The translations under genes were made by a program, and so were the position numbers. The notes under the pieces were generated by a model. That model did not search any database. It was not told where the DNA came from and was given only the letters and a program-made list of their open reading frames with translations. From Paenibacillus odorifer (GTDB taxonomy: Bacteria > Bacillota > Bacilli > Paenibacillales > Paenibacillaceae): DNA of 64,000 nt. The DNA is taken from positions 5,952,001 to 6,016,000 of the forward strand of contig NZ_CP009428.1 of NCBI RefSeq assembly GCF_000758725.1, given 5' to 3'. This document shows, in pieces, positions 16,624-24,847 of this stretch (positions are counted from its first letter, which is position 1; the number at the start of each line of letters is the position of its first letter).

Positions 16624-16846
16624 TAGCCCCTCATTTTAATGGTGTGACTGTCGTATCCCTCCCATATCTATCCATATATCTTATTCATCATGCAGAAAGT
16701 ATAGGTCATTCCTGCACGGATGTCACTTGAGAAAATAAGAAATGTTGAATGGGTGGTTCATCACGCATCATTTACGTTTACTAGCATATTAGCAAACAGC
16801 GCTTTTGGAAAAAAATACATCCAACCCCCACTAGGAGGAACCAAAC

Positions 16847-17224
16847 ATGAAAAAAATCGCCAGCCTTACAGTAGCCTTAGGTCTTATGGCTTCCATTGCT
16901 GCTACAGCTTCAGCAGCTGAAGTAACTAACACTACTACGGATCCTGCAACCGTAACTGGAAGCACTTACAGCAATTCTTTTGAAACAATTATCACTCCAG
17001 CGGATATGATTCCAGCAACACCACAAATAGTGCTGACCGAGAAAACACCTTTCTACTTTTCCGTCGGAGGTATAATTCCAGCAGGCTGGCTTGGCGTTCA
17101 GACTCTTGATACAACAGGTGAAGTTATTTCGGACACTTGGGGTAATGAATGGAGAGAAATCTACACTTGGCTAGGAAAAGCATGGGTTAAGGTTCCTGTA
17201 ACAGCCAATGTGATCTTACCTTAA
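16847..17224 (+). CDS. Small secreted protein of unknown function
   Basis: A 125-residue protein with a clear Sec signal peptide (MKKIASLTVALGLMASIAA, cleavage probably after TASAA near residue 24). The mature part is Thr-rich at its start, then contains a Trp-rich C-terminal half (IPAGWLGVQTLDTTGEVISD, WREIYTWLGKAWVKVP). AGGAGG stands 8 bp ahead of the ATG. The C-terminal part loosely recalls SH3-like or cell-wall-binding modules, but I cannot assign a family. Monocistronic, closed by a terminator at 17237-17291. Confidence 0.6.
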   Translation: MKKIASLTVALGLMASIAATASAAEVTNTTTDPATVTGSTYSNSFETIITPADMIPATPQIVLTEKTPFYFSVGGIIPAGWLGVQTLDTTGEVISDTWGNEWREIYTWLGKAWVKVPVTANVILP

Positions 17225-17236
17225 TTATCAATATGC

Positions 17237-17291
17237 GAAAAAAGGGTGTCCCAAGAGCCAGAAAAATGGCCGATGGTACTGCCCTTTTTTT
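17237..17291 (+). terminator. Intrinsic terminator of the secreted-protein gene
   Basis: AAAAAAGGG...CCCTTTTTT arms with inner GCCA/TGGC pairing, directly after the stop; the T-run continues on the plus strand. Confidence 0.75.
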
Positions 17292-17444
17292 ATGTGGAGA
17301 GTGCATATTCTGAACAGATAAAACAGGAAGAGCTACCCCCTCAGTAGAGAATTCTACTAAAAGGATAGCCCTCTTGCGCGTACGCCCGCCATCGTTCACC
17401 CGTCACAAACATGCGATGCTGTCGCTCCTGCATTTTTCATATAT

Positions 17445-18518
17445 TTAGCGAATGACCGAACCTCCGTAGAGAAAACGATTCATCCAAGAAGCGCTTAGTT
17501 TATCTACTCTTACCCCGCCTGAAGCTACGGAATAAGTTTGTAGAACTTGTCCATCTCCTAGATACATAGCAACATGCGATATTCTAGCTGTAGATTTGTC
17601 GATTCCCTCATAAGCAGAAGCAGAATTTCCCTTATAATCCATAAAGAACATTAAGTCGCCGCGCTTCAAATTGGAAATAGACGTAACCATCGTACTATTC
17701 GACTTCACCCAATCTCCTTGTTGACGGGAATCCGCCGGCAGTTTGAGATTCGCAGCATCCATAAAAATTTGCCGGATGAAGTCCGAGCAGTCAAAGGTTC
17801 TTGTATCATTTCTGCTGGAGCCATACTCATAAGGCGTTCCTAGATATCCCATGCCTGCAGCAATTACCCGTTCGATTTGGGCTGAAGCCCCCGGTGTTGT
17901 TATAGGCGGATTGGGTGTTGGTGTAGGTGTTGGTGTAGGCGTTACCGTTCCAGATCCCCCACCGTTTCCTGAAAGTGTACTATATTGATCACTTGAACTT
18001 ATATATCCGATGCTACCATCCGCCGCTTTAACTTGATACCAGTAACTGTTAGGCTGTGCCAGAACTTCTACTTTTTCTCCCTTATTCAAAAGCTTCATTA
18101 CTTTTCCGCTTGTTGAAGGTGAAACCCGAAGATTCACACCATACTTAATGGTGCCAGTTTGTGCCGATGGTGTCGTTACTGAAGCAGAGGATACGCTGAT
18201 ATACTTATCTCCTGCACTTGTATAACCCACTGAACCATCAGCCGTTTTTACTTGATACCAATAGCTGTTAGGCTGCGAAAGGATCTGCACTTGATCTCCC
18301 TTTTGCAAGTACTTCACTATTTCTCCGTCAGTAGAAGGGGTGCTGCGAAGGCGAACACTAGCCTCGATCACACCTGTTTGAACGGCTGAAGCTGCTGTAA
18401 CTGAATTAGATGAACTTGAGGCTGCCGCTGCTTGTCCAGGAGCAGATACTCCTAAACCTGCAACAATTGCAGCAGATACTAACAAAGATGCTGTAATTTG
18501 CTTATGTGATTTGATCAT
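17445..18518 (-). CDS. Secreted NlpC/P60 endopeptidase with two SH3b domains
   Basis: A 357-residue cell-wall hydrolase expected to cut D-Glu/meso-Dap stem-peptide bonds of peptidoglycan. Order: signal peptide with Ala-rich cleavage region (PGQAAAASS), SH3b domain 1 (VRLRSTPSTDGEIVKYLQKG), SH3b domain 2 (VNLRVSPSTSGKVMKLLNKG), a Thr-Pro repeat linker (PTPTPTPTPNPP), and a C-terminal NlpC/P60 domain with catalytic Cys in RTFDCSDFIRQIF and His in ARISHVAMYLGDG. ATG 18518 follows GGGGGAACGT. The two SH3b domains are near copies, suggesting internal duplication. It is probably monocistronic. Confidence 0.9.
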   Translation of the reverse strand: MIKSHKQITASLLVSAAIVAGLGVSAPGQAAAASSSSNSVTAASAVQTGVIEASVRLRSTPSTDGEIVKYLQKGDQVQILSQPNSYWYQVKTADGSVGYTSAGDKYISVSSASVTTPSAQTGTIKYGVNLRVSPSTSGKVMKLLNKGEKVEVLAQPNSYWYQVKAADGSIGYISSSDQYSTLSGNGGGSGTVTPTPTPTPTPNPPITTPGASAQIERVIAAGMGYLGTPYEYGSSRNDTRTFDCSDFIRQIFMDAANLKLPADSRQQGDWVKSNSTMVTSISNLKRGDLMFFMDYKGNSASAYEGIDKSTARISHVAMYLGDGQVLQTYSVASGGVRVDKLSASWMNRFLYGGSVIR

Positions 18519-18721
18519 ACGTTCCCCCAAATTCCATGATGAGATTTCAATAAAGGATTGTACTACATTATTCCTTTATGCCCTCATTATAGGCTTGCCC
18601 GGGATTTGGAACATGCTCCAAATTTCACATATAATCATGCCACTTTATGGTAACATACAGGTCTAAAGTCTTGATTTCTCCTTGAATATGTGTGTTTTTC
18701 CCTTAATATAGAATTTTTAAT

Positions 18722-19591
18722 TTATTTTTTAGGTTCCACGTGCACCTGCACATTCATAATATTATGCATTTTGCTCATTCTTTCTTCGATGGAATCACTT
18801 ATTTCATGACCTTCCGTCACAGAAATATTCGCATCCACCTCCACTACAACATCCACATGCACATGATTACCATGAACCCGTGCCTTCACATCTTTAATCT
18901 CTTCTACTCCCGGCGTTCGAGCAATCGTACTGCGTAGATCCATCAATTTATCTTCATCAAAGCCATCGGTAAGCCGATAGGTCGAATCACGAAAAATATC
19001 CCAAGCAGTCTTGGAGATAATGAGTCCGACAAGAACAGCCGCTGCGGAATCAATCCATGGCAAACCAAACTGTGCGCCTACAATCCCAACTGCGGCTCCA
19101 ACACTGACCATAGCATCAGAAAAATTATCCTTAGCCGCTGCCATAAGTGCCCCACTGTTAATTTGCTTGGCCAGTCTTTTGTTATATATATATACTCCCA
19201 TCATAGCCACTGCACATACAATAGCCACCCCTGCCGACCAGAGCTGTGGCGTTTCTTTTGTACGATCGAAAAAGGACCGCACCGCCTCTACAATCACTTG
19301 AATGCCCACTACCGCCATGATAAAAGAAGCCAACAACGCCGCTACGGTCTCTGCGCGGAAATGCCCATAAGCGTGGTCAGAGTCAGGTGGCTTCCGCGAA
19401 ATCCGTAAACCCACCAGCACAGCTATGGATGCCACGATATCTGTTAAATTGTTGACCCCGTCCGCTACGAGTGCGCTAGATGCAAATAAATAACCGCAAA
19501 CCAGCTTGAATGATGATAGGATGAGGTAAGCCGCTATGCTAACCCAAGCTCCTCGTTCCCCTTTACGTATATCTTCGTAAATATCAGTCAT
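18722..19591 (-). CDS. Cation diffusion facilitator family metal exporter
   Basis: A 289-residue CDF transporter. Six hydrophobic segments are followed by a cytoplasmic ferredoxin-like C-terminal domain (RVHGNHVHVDVVVEVDANIS) that binds metal. Metal-site motifs ADGVNNLTDIVAS (TM2) and KDNFSDAMVSVGA (TM5) are present, as is SDHAYGHFRAETVAAL. The motifs resemble the YdfM/MneP subgroup, for which Mn(II) export is known, but Zn, Fe or Co cannot be excluded. The start is placed at ATG 19591 (MTDIYED) behind GAGGGGGAG; the longer in-frame extension upstream has no supporting ribosome-binding site. Monocistronic. Confidence 0.85.
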   Translation of the reverse strand: MTDIYEDIRKGERGAWVSIAAYLILSSFKLVCGYLFASSALVADGVNNLTDIVASIAVLVGLRISRKPPDSDHAYGHFRAETVAALLASFIMAVVGIQVIVEAVRSFFDRTKETPQLWSAGVAIVCAVAMMGVYIYNKRLAKQINSGALMAAAKDNFSDAMVSVGAAVGIVGAQFGLPWIDSAAAVLVGLIISKTAWDIFRDSTYRLTDGFDEDKLMDLRSTIARTPGVEEIKDVKARVHGNHVHVDVVVEVDANISVTEGHEISDSIEERMSKMHNIMNVQVHVEPKK

Positions 19592-19724
19592 CTTGGCTCC
19601 CCCTCTTTTTCCCCGATTATTTAAAATACGGAAAAGAATTCTTTCAATTATTCTTGCCCTTGTGGCAGCATTTAAAAACAATTAGAATAAAGTGTAAGGA
19701 CTTGCTTCGAAGGAGGTTATCATA

Positions 19725-19910
19725 ATGAGCGAAAGCAACGATAAAGGAAAAATCAACTTAGCGGAAGCTATCCGTAAAAAACTGGAGCAGAAGAAACAAC
19801 AATCTTCCTCCAAACCTGGATCCACATTTCAGGCTGGTTCCGCCAAACCGCTAAAAAGCCAAAATAACAAAAAGCCTAACAACCAACGCCGTCGTACTGG
19901 CGGATCTTAG
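19725..19910 (+). CDS. Small basic hydrophilic protein
   Basis: A 61-residue protein with a strong AAGGAGG site ahead of the ATG. It is highly charged: a helical N-terminus (INLAEAIRKKLEQKKQQ), then a low-complexity Ser/Gln/Lys/Asn stretch ending QRRRTGGS, probably disordered and possibly nucleic-acid binding. I do not recognise the family. The good ribosome-binding site and the terminator directly downstream argue that it is a real gene. Confidence 0.6.
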   Translation: MSESNDKGKINLAEAIRKKLEQKKQQSSSKPGSTFQAGSAKPLKSQNNKKPNNQRRRTGGS

Positions 19911-19930
19911 TATTTACTTATATTTAAACA

Positions 19931-19970
19931 TAAACGGCTGCGAATCCCTCGGGGAAACGCAGCCGTTTAT
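19931..19970 (+). terminator. Terminator of the small basic protein gene
   Basis: TAAACGGCTGCG/CGCAGCCGTTTA 12-bp perfect stem with inner CCCTC/GGGG pairing, 20 bp after the stop. Confidence 0.75.
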
Positions 19971-20165
19971 ACGTTCGTCCTGCCTCATAGGATGGATTAG
20001 AACTCTTCAAATTCATAACTGATTCTCTTTATTGTACGATTAGCCAGCTGAAAACATGCGCTTTGGAAAACTCAAGGGCTAAAGACTCCCGTCTTAGAAG
20101 CCCCGCGTATACTCCCCGTAGAATTCTACTTGTTAATAACTTTTCAAAATCGAAATTATAAAGAC

Positions 20166-20198
20166 AGCTACCCTGATCCTAAAAGGATTAGAGTAGCT
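20166..20198 (-). terminator. Terminator of the ABC-F gene
   Basis: AGCTAC...GATCCT/AGGATT...GTAGCT hairpin 40 bp beyond the stop on the minus strand, followed by GTCTTTATAATTT. Confidence 0.55.
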
Positions 20199-20235
20199 GC
20201 TTCATGGGTTCCTTCCGCATAGCGGAAATTAAATA

Positions 20236-21861
20236 TTATACTTCTACAGGATACATGCGCTGGCGCATTTCCTTAATTTCTGGATTCTCCAAATATTCAT
20301 CGTAGCTCATGGAGCGGTCAATTACACCTGTAGGTGTAATCTCGATGATGCGGTTAGCAATGGTTTGGATGAACTGATGGTCATGGGAAGTGAATAGAAT
20401 CGTGCCATCGAAATCGATCAGCCCGTTATTCAGTGCCGTGATGGATTCCAGATCCAAGTGGTTGGTTGGTTCATCGAACACAAGCACGTTTGCGCCGTTG
20501 AGCATCATTTTGGCCAGCATACAGCGAACCTTCTCGCCCCCGGACAGCACGCTTGCTTTCTTCAGTGCTTCTTCTCCGGCGAACAACATACGGCCCAAGA
20601 ATCCACGCAGGAAAGTTTCGTCCTGATCTTTAGAATACTGGCGTAGCCATTCTACAAGATTCATTTCTACACCATCGAAATAGCTGGAGTTGTCTTTCGG
20701 GAAATACGCTTGAGTTGTAGTTACTCCCCATGTATATTCCCCCGCATCCGCTTCTTGCTCACCCATGATCACATCAAACAGCAGTGATTTAGGCTGGGAG
20801 TAAGGGCCCACAAAAGCAATCTTATCCCCTTTGTTTACTACAAAGCTGATTTCATCAAGAAGCTTTTCACCTTCAACCGCTTTGGACAAACCGCTGACTG
20901 TCAGCAATTGTTTACCCGCTTCACGTTCAGGTTTGAAGTTGAGGAACGGATATTTACGGTTCGACGGACGAATATCGTCCAGTGTAATTTTCTCAAGTTG
21001 TTTCTTACGTGATGTCGCTTGTTTAGACTTGGAAGCATTGGCCGAGAAACGCTGGATAAATGCCTGCAATTCCTTGATTTTATCTTCCTTCTTCTTGTTC
21101 GAATCACGCTGCAAAGCTTGCGCAAGCTGACTGGACTCATACCAGAAGTCGTAGTTGCCGACGTACATTTGGATTTTGCCAAAATCAATATCCGCAATAT
21201 GCGTACATACTTTATTCAGGAAGTGACGGTCATGGGATACGACGATAACAGTACCTTCATAGTCCATGAGGAAGTTCTCTAACCAGCCAATAGATTCGAG
21301 ATCCAAGTGGTTGGTAGGCTCATCTAGCAGCAGGTTATTTGGACGGCCAAACAAGGCTTGCGCCAAGAGTACCCGTACCTTTTCATTGCCGCTCAGTTCG
21401 GCCATTTTTTTGTCATGCAGTTCACGCATAATTCCGAGACCAATCAGCATGGCAGCTGCATCTGGCTCAGCATCCCAGCCGTTAAGCTCAGCGAACTCAC
21501 CTTCAAGCTCCCCTGCACGCAGGCCATCCGCTTCTGTGAAATCGGACTTCGCATAAAGCGTGTCCTTTTCTTTCATAATTTCATAAAGACGTGTATGACC
21601 CATAATTACGGTCTCAAGTACTGGGAATTCATCATACTCAAAATGGTTCTGTTTGAGTACTGCGAGACGTTCGCCTGGTGTAACATGTACCTCACCGGTA
21701 TTTGCTTCGATCTCACCAGACAGAATTTTCAGAAAGGTTGATTTACCGGCACCATTGGCGCCAATCAAACCGTAGCAGTTACCAGGGGTGAATTTTATGT
21801 TTACATCTTCAAAGAGAGCGCGTTTTCCGTAGCGGAGTGTTACGCCGCTTGTGCTAATCAT
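20236..21861 (-). CDS. ABC-F family ATPase (YkpA/YbiT type)
   Basis: A 541-residue duplicated ATPase without membrane domain. ABC1: Walker A IGANGAGKS, signature LSGNEKVR, Walker B LLLDEPTNHLDL. A long linker (residues about 240-300, Lys/Glu-rich) follows, then ABC2 with LSGGEKVR, LVFDEPTNHLDL and a C-terminal extension ending QRMYPVEV. ABC-F proteins act on ribosomes as translation factors or antibiotic-protection proteins; the YkpA/YbiT subgroup is a housekeeping type, so resistance should not be inferred. The second Walker A reads VGPYSQPKS instead of GxxxxGK(S/T), so nucleotide handling at site 2 may be altered. Confidence 0.88.
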   Translation of the reverse strand: MISTSGVTLRYGKRALFEDVNIKFTPGNCYGLIGANGAGKSTFLKILSGEIEANTGEVHVTPGERLAVLKQNHFEYDEFPVLETVIMGHTRLYEIMKEKDTLYAKSDFTEADGLRAGELEGEFAELNGWDAEPDAAAMLIGLGIMRELHDKKMAELSGNEKVRVLLAQALFGRPNNLLLDEPTNHLDLESIGWLENFLMDYEGTVIVVSHDRHFLNKVCTHIADIDFGKIQMYVGNYDFWYESSQLAQALQRDSNKKKEDKIKELQAFIQRFSANASKSKQATSRKKQLEKITLDDIRPSNRKYPFLNFKPEREAGKQLLTVSGLSKAVEGEKLLDEISFVVNKGDKIAFVGPYSQPKSLLFDVIMGEQEADAGEYTWGVTTTQAYFPKDNSSYFDGVEMNLVEWLRQYSKDQDETFLRGFLGRMLFAGEEALKKASVLSGGEKVRCMLAKMMLNGANVLVFDEPTNHLDLESITALNNGLIDFDGTILFTSHDHQFIQTIANRIIEITPTGVIDRSMSYDEYLENPEIKEMRQRMYPVEV

Positions 21862-22016
21862 TACGCATTACCATCCTTTTCACTTAGGGTTTCGGCTCAT
21901 TATAGCATAAATAGAGAGCAAAAAGCCCGTAAAATAGCCTTTTCAGCTGTTCTCTCCAATACTAAAGTTATTCCAGCTGCTGTACAGAGGTCGCCAGTAA
22001 GGAGGAATTTTTTCAA

Positions 22017-22982
22017 TTATTGTCCAGTTATGCGATTCTCGGGTTGTATAACAAGCGTTTCACCATAACTGAGCGTACGGATTCTTTCTTCAGAAATACC
22101 TTGTTTAAGCCGGGCACTTTCCATCCGATCCAGCGCTTCCCGGGCCGTATCATCAGCAAGTCTATAGGTGCCGTAATGCATCGGAATCATGGTCTCCGCT
22201 CCAACATCTACAAATGCTTGTATAGCCTCTTCAGGGGTTACATGCTGCGAGGTCATGAACCACTCCGGTTCATAAGCTCCAATCGGCATGAGTGCAACAT
22301 GAAGCTTATAGCGGCTCCCAATCTCCTTAAAACCCGGAAAATAACCGCTATCTCCTGCGAAATACAGGTTTGGGGGCAGCTTGTCGCTATCCGATTCGAT
22401 CGGCTGCAGAATATATCCTCCCCAATGAGAAGTATTCGTGTCCCAAGGCGTTCTCCGCGTCCAGTGCTGAGTCGGCACGAAGGTAAGCTTAATTTTACCT
22501 AGCGTATTTTCCTGCCACCATTCCATTTCTATGCAGTTGCGAAATCCTTTGCGGAGCATCTTTCGTTTCAAACCTATAGGAACAACAAGGGTTGTCCCTG
22601 CTCTATATAATTTACGGATAGAAGCCATATGCAAGTGGTCATAATGAGAGTGCGAGATCAGAATCAGGTCAATGGGAGGCACTTCGCTGAGCGGAATCCC
22701 GGGTTGCCCCAATCTTTTCTCAAAGCCTAGTCTTCTCGCCCAGATTGGATCAGTAATGATATTCATCCCTTCATATTGAAGGAAAAACGTGGAATGCCCA
22801 ATCCACGTAATGGTAGTCTCCAGCCGATTCTCAGCCAGATAAGATAACCTCGGTGGCGTACTTGGCACTACATATGAATAATCTTTTTTCTTCCGTCGAC
22901 GCTCCTCCCGCCACTTACGAAACTCTTTAAGTGTTTTATCGGTACTCACATTGTCGAGGTTATTGTAGCGAAATTTAACCAT
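22017..22982 (-). CDS. MBL-fold metal-dependent hydrolase (UlaG/NAPE-PLD-like)
   Basis: A 321-residue metallo-beta-lactamase-fold protein. After a basic N-terminal segment (EERRRKKKDY) it has TWIGHSTFFLQYEGMNIITDPIW, the metal-binding HSHYDHLH motif, a downstream ligand region (PTQHWTRRTPWDTNTSHWGG), FAGDSGYFPG and IPMHYGTY. This pattern matches the RomA/UlaG/NAPE-PLD-like group of cytosolic hydrolases. The substrate cannot be told from sequence. ATG 22982 is chosen behind GAGGTG. It is monocistronic and divergent from the CvfC-like gene. Confidence 0.82.
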   Translation of the reverse strand: MVKFRYNNLDNVSTDKTLKEFRKWREERRRKKKDYSYVVPSTPPRLSYLAENRLETTITWIGHSTFFLQYEGMNIITDPIWARRLGFEKRLGQPGIPLSEVPPIDLILISHSHYDHLHMASIRKLYRAGTTLVVPIGLKRKMLRKGFRNCIEMEWWQENTLGKIKLTFVPTQHWTRRTPWDTNTSHWGGYILQPIESDSDKLPPNLYFAGDSGYFPGFKEIGSRYKLHVALMPIGAYEPEWFMTSQHVTPEEAIQAFVDVGAETMIPMHYGTYRLADDTAREALDRMESARLKQGISEERIRTLSYGETLVIQPENRITGQ

Positions 22983-23205
22983 AGAGCACCTCATCTTTAG
23001 AAGTTTGCCGAGCACGCTTTACTTTAGCGAATATAATACAACTATATTGAACGGCAGAGTATTTTGCAAAATATACAAGTTACTTGGTAAGGGTGCGCCC
23101 TTTTTCCGCAAAATATCTAAGCACCCTTTTGTGTTTCACGCCAGAAATGAGATAATATGTGTATAAAGTATGGCGGTGCATATACCGTTCAAGGGGGAGC
23201 TACGT

Positions 23206-24342
23206 ATGAAGATTACTTTTATTGAACCGACTCCAAGTCCAAATACGATGAAGCTTCATTTGGACGAAAGTCTGGAACCTGGAATCCGCAGAACCTATAC
23301 ACCAGAAAGTGAACGTTCCGCACCTGCCTGGGCACGCGAAATGTTAACGATACCGGGCGTTATTAGCATCTATCATGCTGCTGACTTTGCAGCGCTCGAA
23401 CGCAAGGGCAATGCGGATTGGGCAGCGATTCTAAGAGAAGTCCAGAACCGCTTCGGCAACAGCGAAGGCTTAATTGACGATTGGAATCTTGCCGATGAGA
23501 ACGCTGGCGCTCATTTCGGCGAAGCCCAAGTCTTCGTCCAGATGTTCCGCGGAATTCCGCTGCAAATCCGCGTTAAGACCGGCGCGAATGAAGAGCGCAT
23601 CTCCTTAGCAAACCGCTTCACGAAGGCGGTTATGGATGTGGCTAGCGCCGTGATGATTAAAGAGCGTAAGCTCACTGATTACGGCGTGCGTTATGGCGAG
23701 CCCGCGGAGATTGCACGCGAGGTGGAGCAAGAGGTTGAAGCGGCGTATCCGCAGGAACGCCTCGACTCTCTCGTGCAGCAAGCCATTGCGCACGGCGCTG
23801 AAGGCGAGTTCGTCGAGCAGAGACGAACCCGCAGTCAGGATGAGCTGCTGCGAGACCTGAAGCATGAGGATTGGCGCGTGCGCTACGCCGCGCTGGAGGA
23901 TCTTACGCCGACGGCGGAGCTCCTGCCGGAGCTTAAGGCGGCGCTGCACGATCCCAAGCTGCATATTCGCAGGCTTGCGGTCGTGTATCTGGGCGACCTT
24001 CGCACGCCCGAAGCGATGGAGCTGCTCTATGAGGCGATGGCAGACAGCGCGCCAGCCGTGAGACGTACGGCAGGCGATACGCTGTCCGACATCGGCGATC
24101 CTGCCGCCACGCCTGTGATGACGGCGGCACTGACGGATAAGAGCAAGCTTGTCCGCTGGCGCGCAGCACGTTTCCTCTATGAGGTGGGCACATCCGATGC
24201 CCAAGCAGCGCTGTCAGTTGCGGCGGAAGATCCGGAATTCGAGGTTGGACTTCAGGCCAAAATGGCTTTGGAACGTATCGCTTCCGGTGAAGCAGCGGCG
24301 GGCACAGTTTGGCAGCAAATGTCAGAACGTCGTCGTAACTAA
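23206..24342 (+). CDS. CvfC/YpgR-like protein: NifU-N domain plus HEAT repeats
   Basis: A 378-residue protein. Residues 1-85 resemble the N-terminal Nfu/NifU-N domain (ITFIEPTPSPNTMKLHLDESL and IPGVISIYHAADFAALERKG); the middle is charged and helical; the C-terminal 190 residues hold about four to five HEAT-like repeats (DLKHEDWRVRYAALEDL, ALHDPKLHIRRLAVVYLGDL, AMADSAPAVRRTAGDTLSDIG, ALTDKSKLVRWRAARFLYEVG). This matches the conserved virulence factor C family (S. aureus CvfC, B. subtilis YpgR), whose function is poorly defined. ATG 23206 follows GGGGGAGC. The segment 23650-24200 is notably more GC-rich than its surroundings. Confidence 0.78.
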   Translation: MKITFIEPTPSPNTMKLHLDESLEPGIRRTYTPESERSAPAWAREMLTIPGVISIYHAADFAALERKGNADWAAILREVQNRFGNSEGLIDDWNLADENAGAHFGEAQVFVQMFRGIPLQIRVKTGANEERISLANRFTKAVMDVASAVMIKERKLTDYGVRYGEPAEIAREVEQEVEAAYPQERLDSLVQQAIAHGAEGEFVEQRRTRSQDELLRDLKHEDWRVRYAALEDLTPTAELLPELKAALHDPKLHIRRLAVVYLGDLRTPEAMELLYEAMADSAPAVRRTAGDTLSDIGDPAATPVMTAALTDKSKLVRWRAARFLYEVGTSDAQAALSVAAEDPEFEVGLQAKMALERIASGEAAAGTVWQQMSERRRN

Positions 24343-24425
24343 TGTTCCCTACCGGATTTTGTCATTGCTTGACTTGCGAACTTGCTTTATACTAATTCCT
24401 GTTGTTTATAAATGAATGAAGTAAA

Positions 24426-24642
24426 GATAGCCTCGTCATACTAAGATGAGGTAGAGGTCGCGGATATAAAGAGTACGCGCGTGGAGACGTTAGAGCCGTC
24501 TATGAATCGCGTCGAAAGGAATATCTGCCGAAGTCTGCACTGTCGCTCTTACAGCGGTGCAGGCTGGGGCCGTTGCCGAAAGGCACGGAACTGTCACATT
24601 GTATAACCTGCATAGTAGCAGGTCATAATGTGTTGCGCTATC
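24426..24642 (+). ncRNA. Lysine riboswitch (L-box)
   Basis: The region has the L-box signature in order: closing stem GATAGC (24426-24431)/GCTATC (24637-24642), conserved GAGGTAGAGGTCGC, AGAGTAC, the GAAAGGAATATCTGCCGAAG block, GGCTGGGGCCGTTGCCGAAAGG and ACGGAACTGTCAC. It lies about 200 bp ahead of a LysP-type permease and is followed by an intrinsic terminator, as expected for lysine-repressed transcription attenuation. The element is in a class known to bind L-lysine directly. Confidence 0.93.
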
Positions 24643-24676
24643 TTCACAGGGAGTATGATGCGGAGCTGTATAGATG

Positions 24677-24707
24677 GAAACCGCAGATATAGTCTGCGGT
24701 TTCTTTG
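24677..24707 (+). terminator. Expression-platform terminator of the lysine riboswitch
   Basis: GAAACCGCAGA (24677-24687) pairs with TCTGCGGTTTC (24693-24703), followed by TTTGCG. It should form when lysine is bound, stopping transcription before lysP. A second small hairpin CTCCCGC/GCGGGAG lies at 24771-24787. Confidence 0.8.
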
Positions 24708-24847
24708 CGTTTACAGAATTTGTATGTTTGGTGTTTGTCCATTACCTCATGGAGACCACCAAATACACTCTCCCGCTCTGCGGGAGGAAGCAGCTCAGCA
24801 CTCCCCGTTCATGAATTGAAAGATTAGATCATAAGGAGTGTCAAATC

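Noticed and set aside
16726..16780. Sigma-B promoter for the secreted-protein gene (GGTTCA-N15-GTTTAC)
   Set aside because: Both hexamers deviate from the pattern of the other four promoters; kept only as a weak possibility.
24628..24819. 63-residue open frame ahead of lysP
   Set aside because: It overlaps the lysine riboswitch terminator and has no ribosome-binding site.
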